From Cohnella terricola (GTDB lineage: Bacteria > Bacillota > Bacilli > Paenibacillales > Paenibacillaceae): a DNA stretch of 64,000 nt. A program made the translations under genes and the position numbers. Each line of letters opens with the position of its first letter. Positions within the stretch are counted from its first letter, which is position 1. Below are positions 32,589 through 42,089 of this stretch, piece by piece. Location of the stretch: the NCBI RefSeq assembly GCF_007786475.1, contig NZ_VNJJ01000010.1, positions 1 through 64,000 of the forward strand. The letters are read 5' to 3'. The notes beneath the pieces were generated by a model. That model was not told the DNA's origin, made no database searches, and saw only the letters and a program-made list of their open reading frames with translations.

Positions 32589-33944
32589 ATGGACCTTCAT
32601 GAATGGAAAGAAAAACATAAAGCGAGAAGAGGTCTTGCCCACTTTGATTCAAAAGTATCATTGGATCAAGTTTGGAACTATATCAGTGATCCACGGCGGG
32701 TTACAATGCATGGTTTTTACCCGTTCATTCACTATACTCTGTCGTTCCGCAAATATCATGAAGCGAGCGTAAACAAGACTAAAACTAAGACGCGTGAGAT
32801 TTGTTATTCAGCTCACATAGATCGATACATTTACCAGTATTATGGATTCAAATTGAATCAATATTATAATTTGTATGTTAAAGATAATGGTACTGATAAT
32901 GCCGTTATCGCTTATCGAGATAACCTACCTAAAAACAATATTCATTTTGCCAAAAGAGCGATTGATTTTATCAAGAGTAATAATGAGTGCTATATGATGA
33001 TTGGAGACTTCACGAAATTTTTCGATAGTCTAGATCATAAGTATTTGAAGGAAATGCTGTGTCGCTTGCTAGGAGCAGACAAGCTACCATCAGACTATTA
33101 TGCTGTTTATAAGAACATAACAAAGTATTCTCTTTGGAACCGAGATGATCTGTTGGCGCTTAATGGGTTTACGGATAAACGAAAAGATGTTGAGGCGTTC
33201 AATAAATTAGAGAGGGCAATTTCCTTAGAACAGTTTAAGAGCTTGAAGAAGCAATGTGTAAAACGGAATAAAAATAGCTTTGGAATACCGCAAGGTTCTG
33301 CGATTAGTGCCGTTTTTTCCAATATATATATGCTGGATTTTGATAAGCTAATTAACGACTATATAGTTGAGAATCACGGGCTGTATATGAGATACTGCGA
33401 TGATTTTATCATTATTCTGCCCAAGAGAACCGCGGAACATTTTAAAATGCAGTTTCAACATATTCGTTCTGTGGTCGATTCAGTTCCTAAGGTGGAATTG
33501 GAATCAGAGAAAACTCAAATTTTTGAATATAGTAATGGAACCATAAAGAGTCGCAATGAAGATGTGTTGAGTAATGTGAAGAATGGTAAGGATTTTATGA
33601 ACTACCTAGGATTCACTTTTGATGGTCGGACGGTTTCGATAAGAGATAAAACGATTTCTAAGTATTATTACAGGCTTTACCGAAAATTGAAGACCGTTGT
33701 GCGAACCAATGGTATCACTAAGAAAAGAAACAGAATAAGTAGTCGGAACATTTATGAGAAATACTCGATTAAAGGTGCGGCGGTTGGTAAGAGGCATCAG
33801 GACGGAAACTTCATTACATATGCTTTGAAGGCAGAACGTTTTTTTAAGGGTGAAAGAGCGGTTGCACTAATAAGACAGAGACACATGCAGAAGATTAGAA
33901 AACAGTTGAAGAAAGTCAATAACGAATTAAGTCCCCACAGCTAG
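32589..33944 (+). CDS. Reverse transcriptase of the defence/unknown-group type
   Basis: A 451-aa RT. Catalytic motifs are 'MMIGDFTKFFDSLDH' (motif A aspartate), 'NSFGIPQGSAISAVFSNIYM' (motif B, QGxxxS) and 'LYMRYCDDFIIIL' (motif C, YxDD). There is no maturase X domain with an En domain, so it is not a standard group II intron protein. It also lacks the usual retron NAxxH/VTG signatures as far as I can see. Its size, its place behind a ~310-nt structured RNA and its neighbour type I RM genes fit anti-phage DRT systems; the exact class is undetermined. GGGGG lies about 10 nt before the ATG. Confidence 0.85.
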   Translation: MDLHEWKEKHKARRGLAHFDSKVSLDQVWNYISDPRRVTMHGFYPFIHYTLSFRKYHEASVNKTKTKTREICYSAHIDRYIYQYYGFKLNQYYNLYVKDNGTDNAVIAYRDNLPKNNIHFAKRAIDFIKSNNECYMMIGDFTKFFDSLDHKYLKEMLCRLLGADKLPSDYYAVYKNITKYSLWNRDDLLALNGFTDKRKDVEAFNKLERAISLEQFKSLKKQCVKRNKNSFGIPQGSAISAVFSNIYMLDFDKLINDYIVENHGLYMRYCDDFIIILPKRTAEHFKMQFQHIRSVVDSVPKVELESEKTQIFEYSNGTIKSRNEDVLSNVKNGKDFMNYLGFTFDGRTVSIRDKTISKYYYRLYRKLKTVVRTNGITKKRNRISSRNIYEKYSIKGAAVGKRHQDGNFITYALKAERFFKGERAVALIRQRHMQKIRKQLKKVNNELSPHS

Positions 33945-33975
33945 GTCTTCATAATATTTAAATTCTAAAATTGTC

Positions 33976-34016
33976 TCCCCACTGTTACGAGAGATCGGAT
34001 TAGTGGGGATTTTTTC
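33976..34016 (+). terminator. Terminator after the reverse transcriptase
   Basis: TCCCCACT (33976-33983) pairs with AGTGGGGA (34002-34009), followed by TTTTTT. Confidence 0.85.
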
Positions 34017-34162
34017 TGCTTTACATCTAAATTGACGAGAACGTACTATCGTTGTTAGCGTATCGAGTATAATTATGATGCCAATTGTCTAATGAAGGAC
34101 AATACAGCCCAATTGTTGAATAAATCAAAGGCACTATTTTATATGGAAGAGGGATAGGCAGG

Positions 34163-35938
34163 ATGTCAGAAGTTTATTCAAGCAAGCAAACAACAGTGAA
34201 CATTACGGAAAAGTCCAATATGATATGGAACAATGCAAACCATTTAGTAGGACTTTATAAACCACATGAATATGGCAAAGTTATTCTTCCGATGACGGTT
34301 ATTAAGAGATTTCATGATACACTTCTACCAACCAGAGGGAAAGTGCTTGAAACTTACGAAAAGGTTAAGAACTTTGAAGTAAAGGATGGCTTTTTGGAAG
34401 CTGCATCAGGATTAAGCTTTTATAACGTAAGTTCTTTTACCTTTGAGTCGCTCTTGGCAGACTCTTCTCATATCGAAGAAAACTTTCGAGCATATCTAAA
34501 TGGTTTCTCCGACAATGTACAAGATGTACTTGCTCATTTTGAATTTGATAAAGAAATTACAAAACTCGCTAATAACAACATCCTCTTCTACATCATTCAG
34601 GAGTTCAACAAAAAGTCTAGTTATCTTGGTGCTGATCTTATTACCGCAGTTGATATGGGCTATATATTTGAAGATTTAATCAAAACATTTTCAGAAAGTT
34701 ACAATGAAGAAGCAGGGGCGCACTTTACAAGCCGTGACATTATATATCTAATGACAGATCTGCTTATTTGTGATGAGAAAAATTCCCTAGTAGAAAATGG
34801 CGTTGTTAAAACTGTTTATGACCAAACAATGGGGACATCTCAGATGTTAGGGTGTATGGAGGAGCGTCTCCGAGCATTAGATTCAGATGCGGAAATACGT
34901 TGTTTTGGGCAGGAATTTAATCCTGAAACATACGCAATAGCAAAAGCAGACATGATTATTAAGGGTGGTAACGCTGACAATATGAAGTTTGGCGATACAC
35001 TGTCTGACGATAAGTTCTCAGGGTATACCTTTGACTACTGTATTTCGAATCCACCATTTGGTATTGACTGGAAACGGGAAGAGGCTGCGGTTAAAGCGGA
35101 ACATAGGCTCGGTGACAAAGGTAGATTCGGAGCAGGGTTACCCAAAATATCTGATGGTCAAATGCTGTTTATGTTGAATGGTGTGAGCAAGTTAAAGAAC
35201 ACAGGTAAAATGGCGATTATTCAAAATGGTTCACCGTTGTTTTCTGGCGCAGCTGGCTCTGGAGAAAGTGAGATTAGAAGATATTTAATTGAAAATGATT
35301 GGCTCGATGCAATTATACAACTTCCAAGTGATTCATTTTACAATACAGGTATTACAACCTATGTTTGGATAGTTACAAAAAGCAAGCCTCCGCATAGAGA
35401 AGGTAAAGTACAGCTTATAGATGCTTCTAATATGTACGAACAAAGAAGAAAATCTATCGGCAACAAGAAAAATGACATATCAGATGCTTGTAGAGAAATT
35501 ATCGTACAAGCTTATGGTGAATATCAAAACAAAACCTATTTAATAGGCGAGAAAACATGTGAATCAAAAATTATTGATAACATTGACTTCGGCTTTAACA
35601 AGATAATTATTGAAAGCCCATTGCTTAACGAAGATGGACAGCCAGTTATGAAGGGCAAAAAGGTAACACCAGATACTTCAAAAAGAGATACAGAAAATGT
35701 GCCATTAACAGAAGATATTGATGTTTACTTTGAAAGCGAAGTAAAGTCATTTAATCCTGAATCATGGATTGATAAAAGCAAAACTACCGTTGGATACGAA
35801 ATTCCATTCACAAGGTATTTTTATGAATATATAGAACCTGAAAGAAGCGGAGATATAGCGAAGAGATTAAATATACTTGAAAAAAGTATCGTTGCCTCCC
35901 TTGAAAAATTGTTTTCAAAGAGTGGTGACACAAAATGA
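34163..35938 (+). CDS. hsdM: Type I restriction-modification system methyltransferase subunit
   Basis: A 591-aa N6-adenine methyltransferase subunit. The N-terminal helical HsdM domain ('MIWNNANHLVGLYKPHEYGKVILPMTVIKRF') is followed by 'AGAHFTSRDIIYLMTDLLI', the SAM motif I variant 'VYDQTMGTSQMLGCMEERL', and catalytic motif IV 'YCISNPPFGIDWK'. With HsdS it methylates adenines in a bipartite site and, with HsdR, restricts unmodified DNA. It overlaps hsdS by 4 nt (ATGA). GC content is clearly below the chromosome flanks. Confidence 0.94.
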   Translation: MSEVYSSKQTTVNITEKSNMIWNNANHLVGLYKPHEYGKVILPMTVIKRFHDTLLPTRGKVLETYEKVKNFEVKDGFLEAASGLSFYNVSSFTFESLLADSSHIEENFRAYLNGFSDNVQDVLAHFEFDKEITKLANNNILFYIIQEFNKKSSYLGADLITAVDMGYIFEDLIKTFSESYNEEAGAHFTSRDIIYLMTDLLICDEKNSLVENGVVKTVYDQTMGTSQMLGCMEERLRALDSDAEIRCFGQEFNPETYAIAKADMIIKGGNADNMKFGDTLSDDKFSGYTFDYCISNPPFGIDWKREEAAVKAEHRLGDKGRFGAGLPKISDGQMLFMLNGVSKLKNTGKMAIIQNGSPLFSGAAGSGESEIRRYLIENDWLDAIIQLPSDSFYNTGITTYVWIVTKSKPPHREGKVQLIDASNMYEQRRKSIGNKKNDISDACREIIVQAYGEYQNKTYLIGEKTCESKIIDNIDFGFNKIIIESPLLNEDGQPVMKGKKVTPDTSKRDTENVPLTEDIDVYFESEVKSFNPESWIDKSKTTVGYEIPFTRYFYEYIEPERSGDIAKRLNILEKSIVASLEKLFSKSGDTK

Positions 35939-37833
35939 GTCGACAGATGATGGACAGTGGGGCAGATTGGATCGGTGAGATGCCTTGTCATTGGGAGACA
36001 ACGAAGTTAAAGTATATTTTTTCAATAAAAAAAGATATTTCTAATGAATTGGGTCATGATATTCTGTCTGTAACGCAAAGTGGAATAAAGATAAAAGATA
36101 TCTCTAAAAACGAGGGGCAAATATCAGCTGATTACAGCAAGTATCAACTAGTAGATATCGATGATTTTGTTATGAATCATATGGATTTACTTACGGGATG
36201 GGTTGATTGTTCAAGCTATCAGGGAGTGACTAGCCCTGATTATAGAGTATTTAAGTTGCTCGATGCAGGGAGTTATTGTAAGGAATTTTATACTTATTTA
36301 TTTCAAGCATGCTACATGAATAAGGTGTTTTATGGCTTAGGACAGGGTGTTTCCAATTTAGGAAGATGGAGATTACAAACTGACAAATTTTTAAACTTTA
36401 TACTACCTAAATTTCCTCTAACAGAACAACAAGCTATTGCCGAATACCTGGACCATAGATGTGCAGAGATTGACAATATTATTAAAAACACAAAATCTTC
36501 TATTGAAGAATATAAGGCATATAAACAAGCGGTAATCACAGAATCTGTTTCCAAAGGATTAAATCCAAATGTGCTAATGAAAAAAAGCGGAATAGAGTGG
36601 ATTGGAGAGATACCAGAACATTGGAGAGTAACCAGAGTTAAATATCTACTCGATGAAAGTAAAGAAAAATCTATCAAGGGTATCGAAGAACCGCTATCAA
36701 TGAGCCAACAATTCGGGGTCATTAAATCATCAGAACTCGATATTCCAAATCCCACTTCTAGTTACATTGGTGGGAAACTTGTGTATAAAGATTTTCTGGT
36801 CTTTAATAAATTAAAAGCACATTTAGGTGTTTTTGCGGTATCACCTTATAGCGGAGTAGTTAGTCCCGATTATGCGGTTTATGTTGGTAAAGAAGGGGCT
36901 TCTGTAAAATTTCTTGAATATCTTTTCAAGACACAGAAATGTATTCAACAATTCAAAAAATATATCAGAGGTGTGGGTGCAGGATTAAGTCGCCTTTATA
37001 CAAGCGATTTATTTAATATTAAAATTGCTTTACCTAATTACCATGAACAGGTTGCTATTACAGATTTCATCGAAAAGAAATGTGTTGAAATTGATAACCT
37101 GATTCTCCAAAAGAAACAGTTAATATCAGAACTTGAAACCTATAAAAAATCCTTAATCTATGAATGTGTAACAGGAAAACTGAATGTTGGAGTAACAGAA
37201 ACCAAACAAATATCAATCCCAATTCACCCTATTTTCCCCGCCCTACTTGCAACCAATAAAAAACGTTTTGCACAGGCGGTTTTGGCAAGCAAAGTTATCG
37301 ATGTTGCCCATACTTCACAACTTGGGCGTGTAAAGCTTGAAAAAATACTATACACTATCGAAACACATATTGGATTTGATTTTGATACGGATTATAAGCG
37401 GCAGATCGCAGGTCCACTTGATGGCTCAATCTATCAATGTGAGAACATGATATCTCAAAGAAACAAGTGGTTTAGAATTAATGTAACCAAAAGCAGCGTG
37501 AAGTATAGTCCTGCCAAGGATATGGCTAATTATAAAAAGTATTATCAAAAATACTACGTGAACTACGCTGGCGAAATAGATAGGATTATTAACATATTTA
37601 ACTCTCTTTCTACCGATGAAGCTGAAATTTTTGCAACTCTTTACGCCTCTTGGAATGATTTTGTTATTTGCGGTGGTGCATTTACTGATGAAGATATTGT
37701 CAGCGATGTTTTAAACAACTGGCATGAGAGTAAAAAACGATTTTCAAAAGATACATGGCTTCATGCTATCGAACAAATGAAACAACTTGAACTCGTTCCA
37801 AGAGGGTATGGCAAAAAGACGATAATCGAATAA
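35935..37833 (+). CDS. hsdS: Type I restriction-modification specificity subunit with C-terminal extension
   Basis: A 632-aa specificity subunit. It has two target-recognition domains: residues ~1-205 beginning 'SGADWIGEMPCHWETTKLKYIF' and ~210-420 beginning 'SGIEWIGEIPEHWRVTRVKYLL'. Each ends with a conserved helix ('PLTEQQAIAEYLDHRCAEID', 'YHEQVAITDFIEKKCVEID'). The last ~200 residues ('HPIFPALLATNKKRFAQAVL' onward) form an additional domain not needed for the basic S-subunit fold, which makes the protein longer than the usual 400-450 aa. The extension is of unknown function. Confidence 0.92.
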   Translation: MSRQMMDSGADWIGEMPCHWETTKLKYIFSIKKDISNELGHDILSVTQSGIKIKDISKNEGQISADYSKYQLVDIDDFVMNHMDLLTGWVDCSSYQGVTSPDYRVFKLLDAGSYCKEFYTYLFQACYMNKVFYGLGQGVSNLGRWRLQTDKFLNFILPKFPLTEQQAIAEYLDHRCAEIDNIIKNTKSSIEEYKAYKQAVITESVSKGLNPNVLMKKSGIEWIGEIPEHWRVTRVKYLLDESKEKSIKGIEEPLSMSQQFGVIKSSELDIPNPTSSYIGGKLVYKDFLVFNKLKAHLGVFAVSPYSGVVSPDYAVYVGKEGASVKFLEYLFKTQKCIQQFKKYIRGVGAGLSRLYTSDLFNIKIALPNYHEQVAITDFIEKKCVEIDNLILQKKQLISELETYKKSLIYECVTGKLNVGVTETKQISIPIHPIFPALLATNKKRFAQAVLASKVIDVAHTSQLGRVKLEKILYTIETHIGFDFDTDYKRQIAGPLDGSIYQCENMISQRNKWFRINVTKSSVKYSPAKDMANYKKYYQKYYVNYAGEIDRIINIFNSLSTDEAEIFATLYASWNDFVICGGAFTDEDIVSDVLNNWHESKKRFSKDTWLHAIEQMKQLELVPRGYGKKTIIE

Positions 37834-37847
37834 GGTGGTCGGGAAGA

Positions 37848-40800
37848 ATGCAAGACAATGAAAAACGATTTGAGCAGGATATTGAAAGCTTTCTCCTTTC
37901 CCCAAATGGCGGTTTCATAAAAAGTGATCTTAGTACCTATAACCGTGACAAAGCCATTGATATGGAAAAACTTATCGCTTTTCTTTGCGCATCACAGCCA
38001 AAAGAATGGGAGCGTCAAATTAAGCGTGATGGCGAAGATGCTCAAACTCGACTTTATCGTTGTTTGCAAACGAATATCGACGGTCAAGGATTAATCCATG
38101 TCCTAAGACACGGAATCATTGACCGTGGTATCAAATTCAAACTTGCCTTTTTTAGACCAGAGACAAAGCTCAATAATACTGTTATTAAACAATATAGCGA
38201 CAATATATTAGGCTGTACTCGCCAATTTAGATATTCAACACAAAATGAAAAATCAATTGATATGGTGTTATCGTTAAATGGTATTCCAATTGTAGCCATA
38301 GAGCTTAAAAACCAACTAAAAGGTCAATCCGTAGATAATGCAAAGAGGCAGTTTATGTATGACCGTGATCCGAAAGAGTTCATTTTCGGGTTTAACAATA
38401 GAATTCTTGTGTATTTTGCCGTTGATCTATCCGAAGTAGCAATGACAACGCATTTACGGGGTAAGGATACTCTCTTTTTGCCCTTTAATCAAGGATCTAA
38501 TGGAGCGGGCGAGGTTGGCGGTGGAGGAAACCCTGAGGGTGATGGAGAAGGCTACATCACTTCTTATTTATGGGAAAAAGTTCTGCAAAAGAACGCTCTC
38601 CTTGACATACTCCAGAGATATATACACTTGGATATCTCAGAATCCACTGAAAAAGTGAATGGAAAGCGCAAAACGAAAACAAGCAAGAAAATCATCTTCC
38701 CAAGATATCATCAGCTTGATGTTGTGACAAAGCTGGCAGCTAACGTTAGAGCAAATGGTAGTGGGAAGAATTACTTAATCCAACATTCCGCAGGGTCGGG
38801 AAAAAGCAATTCTATCGCATGGCTTGCTTACCGCCTATCTACCCTTCACGATATAGACGACAAAAGTGTATTTACTTCCGTAATTGTGGTTACAGACCGT
38901 CGTGTGCTTGACAATCAACTGCAAAATACGATTTCAGGCTTCGATCATATCGAAGGTGTAGTTGAAACCATTGACGAAAAGAAGACATCAAAAGATTTGC
39001 GTGATGCTATTAATGATGGCAAAAAAATTATTATCACTACGCTTCAAAAGTTCCCAGTTATCTATGAGGAAATAGACGATAACAAAGGCAGAAGGTTCGC
39101 TCTTATTGTGGATGAGGCACATTCTTCTCAAACTGGTAATAGCGCTAAGAAGTTAAAGGCAGCTCTTGCTGATGTAGAAGAGGCTTTGAAAGAATATGCC
39201 GAAATTGAAAACCAAGCAGAATCCGAAGTGGAAGATACTGAGGATCAGCTTGTAAAAGAACTGATTACACACGGTAAGCACAAGAATTTATCGTTCTTTG
39301 CTTTCACTGCCACCCCAAAAGAAAAAACGCTTGAAATGTTTGGTGAAAAGCAAGACGATGGCACTTTCCGCCCTTATCATATTTATAGTATGCGACAGGC
39401 TATCGAGGAGGAATTTATTCTCGATGTGCTTAAAAACTATATGACGTATAAAACTTGCTATAAGATTGCCAAGAATACTCCTGACAACCCTGAGGTTCCA
39501 TCGACCAAGGCGGTTAAAGCAGTTCGTAGATATCAGGAGCTGCACCCGCATAATCTGCAACAAAAAACAGCTGTTATAGTAGAACAATTTAGAGAGATTA
39601 CCAAGAATAAAATTGGTGGCAACGCAAAAGCAATGGTGGTTACGGCATCTCGCCTTCACGCAGTTCGCTATTATCACGAATTTAAGCGGTATATTGAGAA
39701 GAATAGGTATGACGAGATTGATATTCTTATTGCCTTTTCAGGTATAATAAATGATCTCAATGAGTATGGAGACACGGTTGCCTATACAGAAGAGGGTATG
39801 AACAAGCGAGTAGATGGCTCAACTGTCAAAGAAAAGCAGTTGCCAGAAGAATTTCATCACGATTTCAACTGTTTAATCGTTGCTGAAAAGTATCAAACAG
39901 GGTTTGACGAGCCATTGCTTCACACAATGTTTGTAGACAAAAAACTTGATGGTGTAAAGGCAGTACAGACACTATCAAGACTGAACCGAACTTGTCGCGG
40001 CAAAGAGGATACATTTATTTTGGACTTCGTGAACTCTGCAGAGGATATGAAAAAATCCTTCTCGCGTTTTTACGAAGCCACTTTTCTTGATGAAGAAATA
40101 AATGCAACTCTAATTTACCAAACACAAAGTTTATTACGTAAGTTCAAGCTGTATAATGATGCTGACATTGAGAGTTTCATCAAAATATACTATAAGAATG
40201 GTGATCAGACCGATAAAGACCTTGGCAAAATGACTGCCCTCTTAAAGCCAGTTGTAGATAGATACAATAACCTTGATGTTGAAAAACGTTATGAATACCG
40301 AATGACAATAAGGAATTTTAACAAGTGGTATTCTTATATTGCTCAAGTAGTAAGAATGTTTGATAAGAGCCTCGAAAAGGAATTTGCATTTACTTCTTAT
40401 CTTGCGAAAATGATTCCTAAAGAAAACGACAAGAAGATTAATTTGGAGGACAAGCTGCGCTTGGAGTTTTACAAACTTGAAAAAACATTTAAAGGCGACA
40501 TTAGCCTTGAAACCAATTCGCAGTATCAAATACTTACAAATCCCAAAAGGTTCGTTCCAGAATCCGTAGTCATCGGTGATGATGAACTTTTAGAAAACAT
40601 CATCAGGAAGATTAACGAGCGGTTTAATGGAATGTTTACAGAGGGCGATAGGGTTATCGTAGAAACGATTTATAATAAGGTTGTAAAGGATAATAAGAAG
40701 CTTAAGACGTATGCTAAAAATAACGATGCTGAAGTTTTTGAACGTAGCATTTTTCCTGACATATTCAAAAAAATTGCACAGGAATGTTATACAGAATCAA

Positions 40801-40901
40801 TGACTTCATTCTCGAAATTATTTGAAGACAAGAAGTTTTATAATTCTGTGATGGAAGAGATTGCAAGGGAATCATATAAGGACTTAAGAAGTGGGGAGTA
40901 G
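37848..40901 (+). CDS. hsdR: Type I restriction endonuclease motor subunit
   Basis: A 1017-aa subunit. The N-terminal PD-(D/E)XK nuclease is seen in 'SIDMVLSLNGIPIVAIELKNQ'. The superfamily 2 translocase follows: Walker A 'LIQHSAGSGKSNSIAWLAYRL', DEAH box 'ALIVDEAHSSQTG', motif III 'FFAFTATPKEKTLEMFG', and motif VI region 'VQTLSRLNRTCRGKEDTFILDF'. It starts 14 nt after hsdS and is closed by a terminator at 40951. All three subunits appear intact, so the system should be functional. Confidence 0.95.
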   Translation: MQDNEKRFEQDIESFLLSPNGGFIKSDLSTYNRDKAIDMEKLIAFLCASQPKEWERQIKRDGEDAQTRLYRCLQTNIDGQGLIHVLRHGIIDRGIKFKLAFFRPETKLNNTVIKQYSDNILGCTRQFRYSTQNEKSIDMVLSLNGIPIVAIELKNQLKGQSVDNAKRQFMYDRDPKEFIFGFNNRILVYFAVDLSEVAMTTHLRGKDTLFLPFNQGSNGAGEVGGGGNPEGDGEGYITSYLWEKVLQKNALLDILQRYIHLDISESTEKVNGKRKTKTSKKIIFPRYHQLDVVTKLAANVRANGSGKNYLIQHSAGSGKSNSIAWLAYRLSTLHDIDDKSVFTSVIVVTDRRVLDNQLQNTISGFDHIEGVVETIDEKKTSKDLRDAINDGKKIIITTLQKFPVIYEEIDDNKGRRFALIVDEAHSSQTGNSAKKLKAALADVEEALKEYAEIENQAESEVEDTEDQLVKELITHGKHKNLSFFAFTATPKEKTLEMFGEKQDDGTFRPYHIYSMRQAIEEEFILDVLKNYMTYKTCYKIAKNTPDNPEVPSTKAVKAVRRYQELHPHNLQQKTAVIVEQFREITKNKIGGNAKAMVVTASRLHAVRYYHEFKRYIEKNRYDEIDILIAFSGIINDLNEYGDTVAYTEEGMNKRVDGSTVKEKQLPEEFHHDFNCLIVAEKYQTGFDEPLLHTMFVDKKLDGVKAVQTLSRLNRTCRGKEDTFILDFVNSAEDMKKSFSRFYEATFLDEEINATLIYQTQSLLRKFKLYNDADIESFIKIYYKNGDQTDKDLGKMTALLKPVVDRYNNLDVEKRYEYRMTIRNFNKWYSYIAQVVRMFDKSLEKEFAFTSYLAKMIPKENDKKINLEDKLRLEFYKLEKTFKGDISLETNSQYQILTNPKRFVPESVVIGDDELLENIIRKINERFNGMFTEGDRVIVETIYNKVVKDNKKLKTYAKNNDAEVFERSIFPDIFKKIAQECYTESMTSFSKLFEDKKFYNSVMEEIARESYKDLRSGE

Positions 40902-40950
40902 AATCAATATTGTAAATGTTTCTGTTGATTGGAAGATCTAAGAGTATCAA

Positions 40951-40990
40951 AAGAAGCGGACCCTCTTATTCAGAGGTGTCCGCTTCTTAA
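40951..40990 (+). terminator. Terminator of the hsd operon
   Basis: AAGAAGCGGA (40951-40960) pairs with TCCGCTTCTT (40979-40988), with a CCTCT/AGAGG inner stem. The rest of the 310-nt gap to 41211 holds nothing I can identify. Confidence 0.85.
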
Positions 40991-41210
40991 GCGTTAGATT
41001 ACTAATAGATACTCATACCTTACTGTGAAGCTTCGTAACTTTCAATGTGTAGTGTAGGTTCGATTAATTCGTATCGAACTGCCGTAGGTCATCTGGTTCT
41101 CATGTTGATTCTCAAAAATTCTTAAACAATATTATTGCCAAAAATAACCATTCGAGTTATCCTGGGATCCACAAATTGGTTGATGACCCAAGAGGGAAGA
41201 AGGATAACGG

Positions 41211-41483
41211 ATGATAGAGCAGTACAATAAGTTAGTTGAGCAAGAGGACAGGTTACTTGAACAAATTGAAACCGTCGAAAAGTGTATGGATGCTATTTAC
41301 AGTTTTACATTTAAGCACGAAGAAGACTTGAATCAAGCAACAGTGACGAAACTTTTAGTAATGCTCCAATCTGCTCAGAACGAATATAGAATGGAGTTGA
41401 TTCATCTTCGTCTCAACAAAATGATTTTTGCCTATCGGTTAAATTCTTGGAATAAAACTAGCTCTGACTTGACTGAAAAATGA
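41211..41483 (+). CDS. Small coiled-coil protein of unknown function
   Basis: A 90-aa, strongly helical protein with heptad-like leucines ('MIEQYNKLVEQEDRLLEQIETVEKCM') and no membrane segment. GAAGAAGGA precedes the ATG. It lies alone between the hsd terminator and the reverse-strand toxin gene. An antitoxin role for the convergent MazF-like gene is conceivable but the orientation makes it unlikely. No family recognised. Confidence 0.55.
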   Translation: MIEQYNKLVEQEDRLLEQIETVEKCMDAIYSFTFKHEEDLNQATVTKLLVMLQSAQNEYRMELIHLRLNKMIFAYRLNSWNKTSSDLTEK

Positions 41484-41518
41484 AAATAGAAGTCTGCGCT
41501 GCTTCTATTGCGTTATGC

Positions 41519-41896
41519 TCATTTAAATCCGAGGCTGATTAAAATTGATTTCTCTATATTTCGAAATTCTTCGGTATCGAAGTCGATTTTTCCAATGTAT
41601 TTTGCGAGGCATGACTTGTCTATCGTTCGTATTTGCTCGCAAAGCACATGCGAATCGTACAGTAAGCCAGCGATTCCCTCTCGAAGATGTACATGAGTGG
41701 GCAGAGGCTTATTTTGTCTGGTTAACGGAGCGATTAAGGTCGTTGGTGAATGGCGATTGCCAGTATTGTTTTGAAGAATGATCACTGGACGATATTTGGA
41801 TTGGACAGACCCCCGCTCTGCTGGTAAATCACATAAGTATAGTTCCCCTCGTTGGATCGTTCTCTCTGTTTGCAACCAGTCAATAATTTGCGCCAT
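41519..41896 (-). CDS. MazF/PemK-family toxin-like protein
   Basis: A 125-aa protein with the MazF/PemK fold pattern: 'RGELYLCDLPAERGSVQSKYRPVIILQNN', then 'TTLIAPLTRQNKPLPTHVHL' and 'SHVLCEQIRTIDKSCLAKYIGKID'. These toxins are ribosome-independent mRNA endonucleases. The start at 41896 follows GAGAGGG by 7 nt; the longer frame to 41938 has no ribosome site. No obvious upstream antitoxin gene is present on its strand, so it is an orphan, or the antitoxin function is carried by its own N-terminal extension or by a distant gene. Confidence 0.8.
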   Translation of the reverse strand: MAQIIDWLQTERTIQRGELYLCDLPAERGSVQSKYRPVIILQNNTGNRHSPTTLIAPLTRQNKPLPTHVHLREGIAGLLYDSHVLCEQIRTIDKSCLAKYIGKIDFDTEEFRNIEKSILISLGFK

Positions 41897-42089
41897 TGTG
41901 ATACCCTCTCTTTGGATTTTATAGTAATGCTGAATCATATCATCGAAAGAGATATCTTCAAAAATTATCGTATGCGTTAGGATAGAGAATTTTGATTATA
42001 TGCCCTTTCGTGCTATAAAAGGGCGTAGAATCTCCCAACCAGAGTGGCATTCATGAAGGAAAAAGAGGTTCCAGAATGTTGAAGAGGAG

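Noticed and set aside
32287-32661. 124-aa reverse-strand ORF upstream of the reverse transcriptase
   Set aside because: No ribosome site and it covers the structured RNA and the RT start. Not called as a gene, but mentioned as worth checking because of DRT2 biology.
32589-33944. Group II intron maturase
   Set aside because: No intron domain V/VI-like ending or En domain seen; a normal terminator follows directly.
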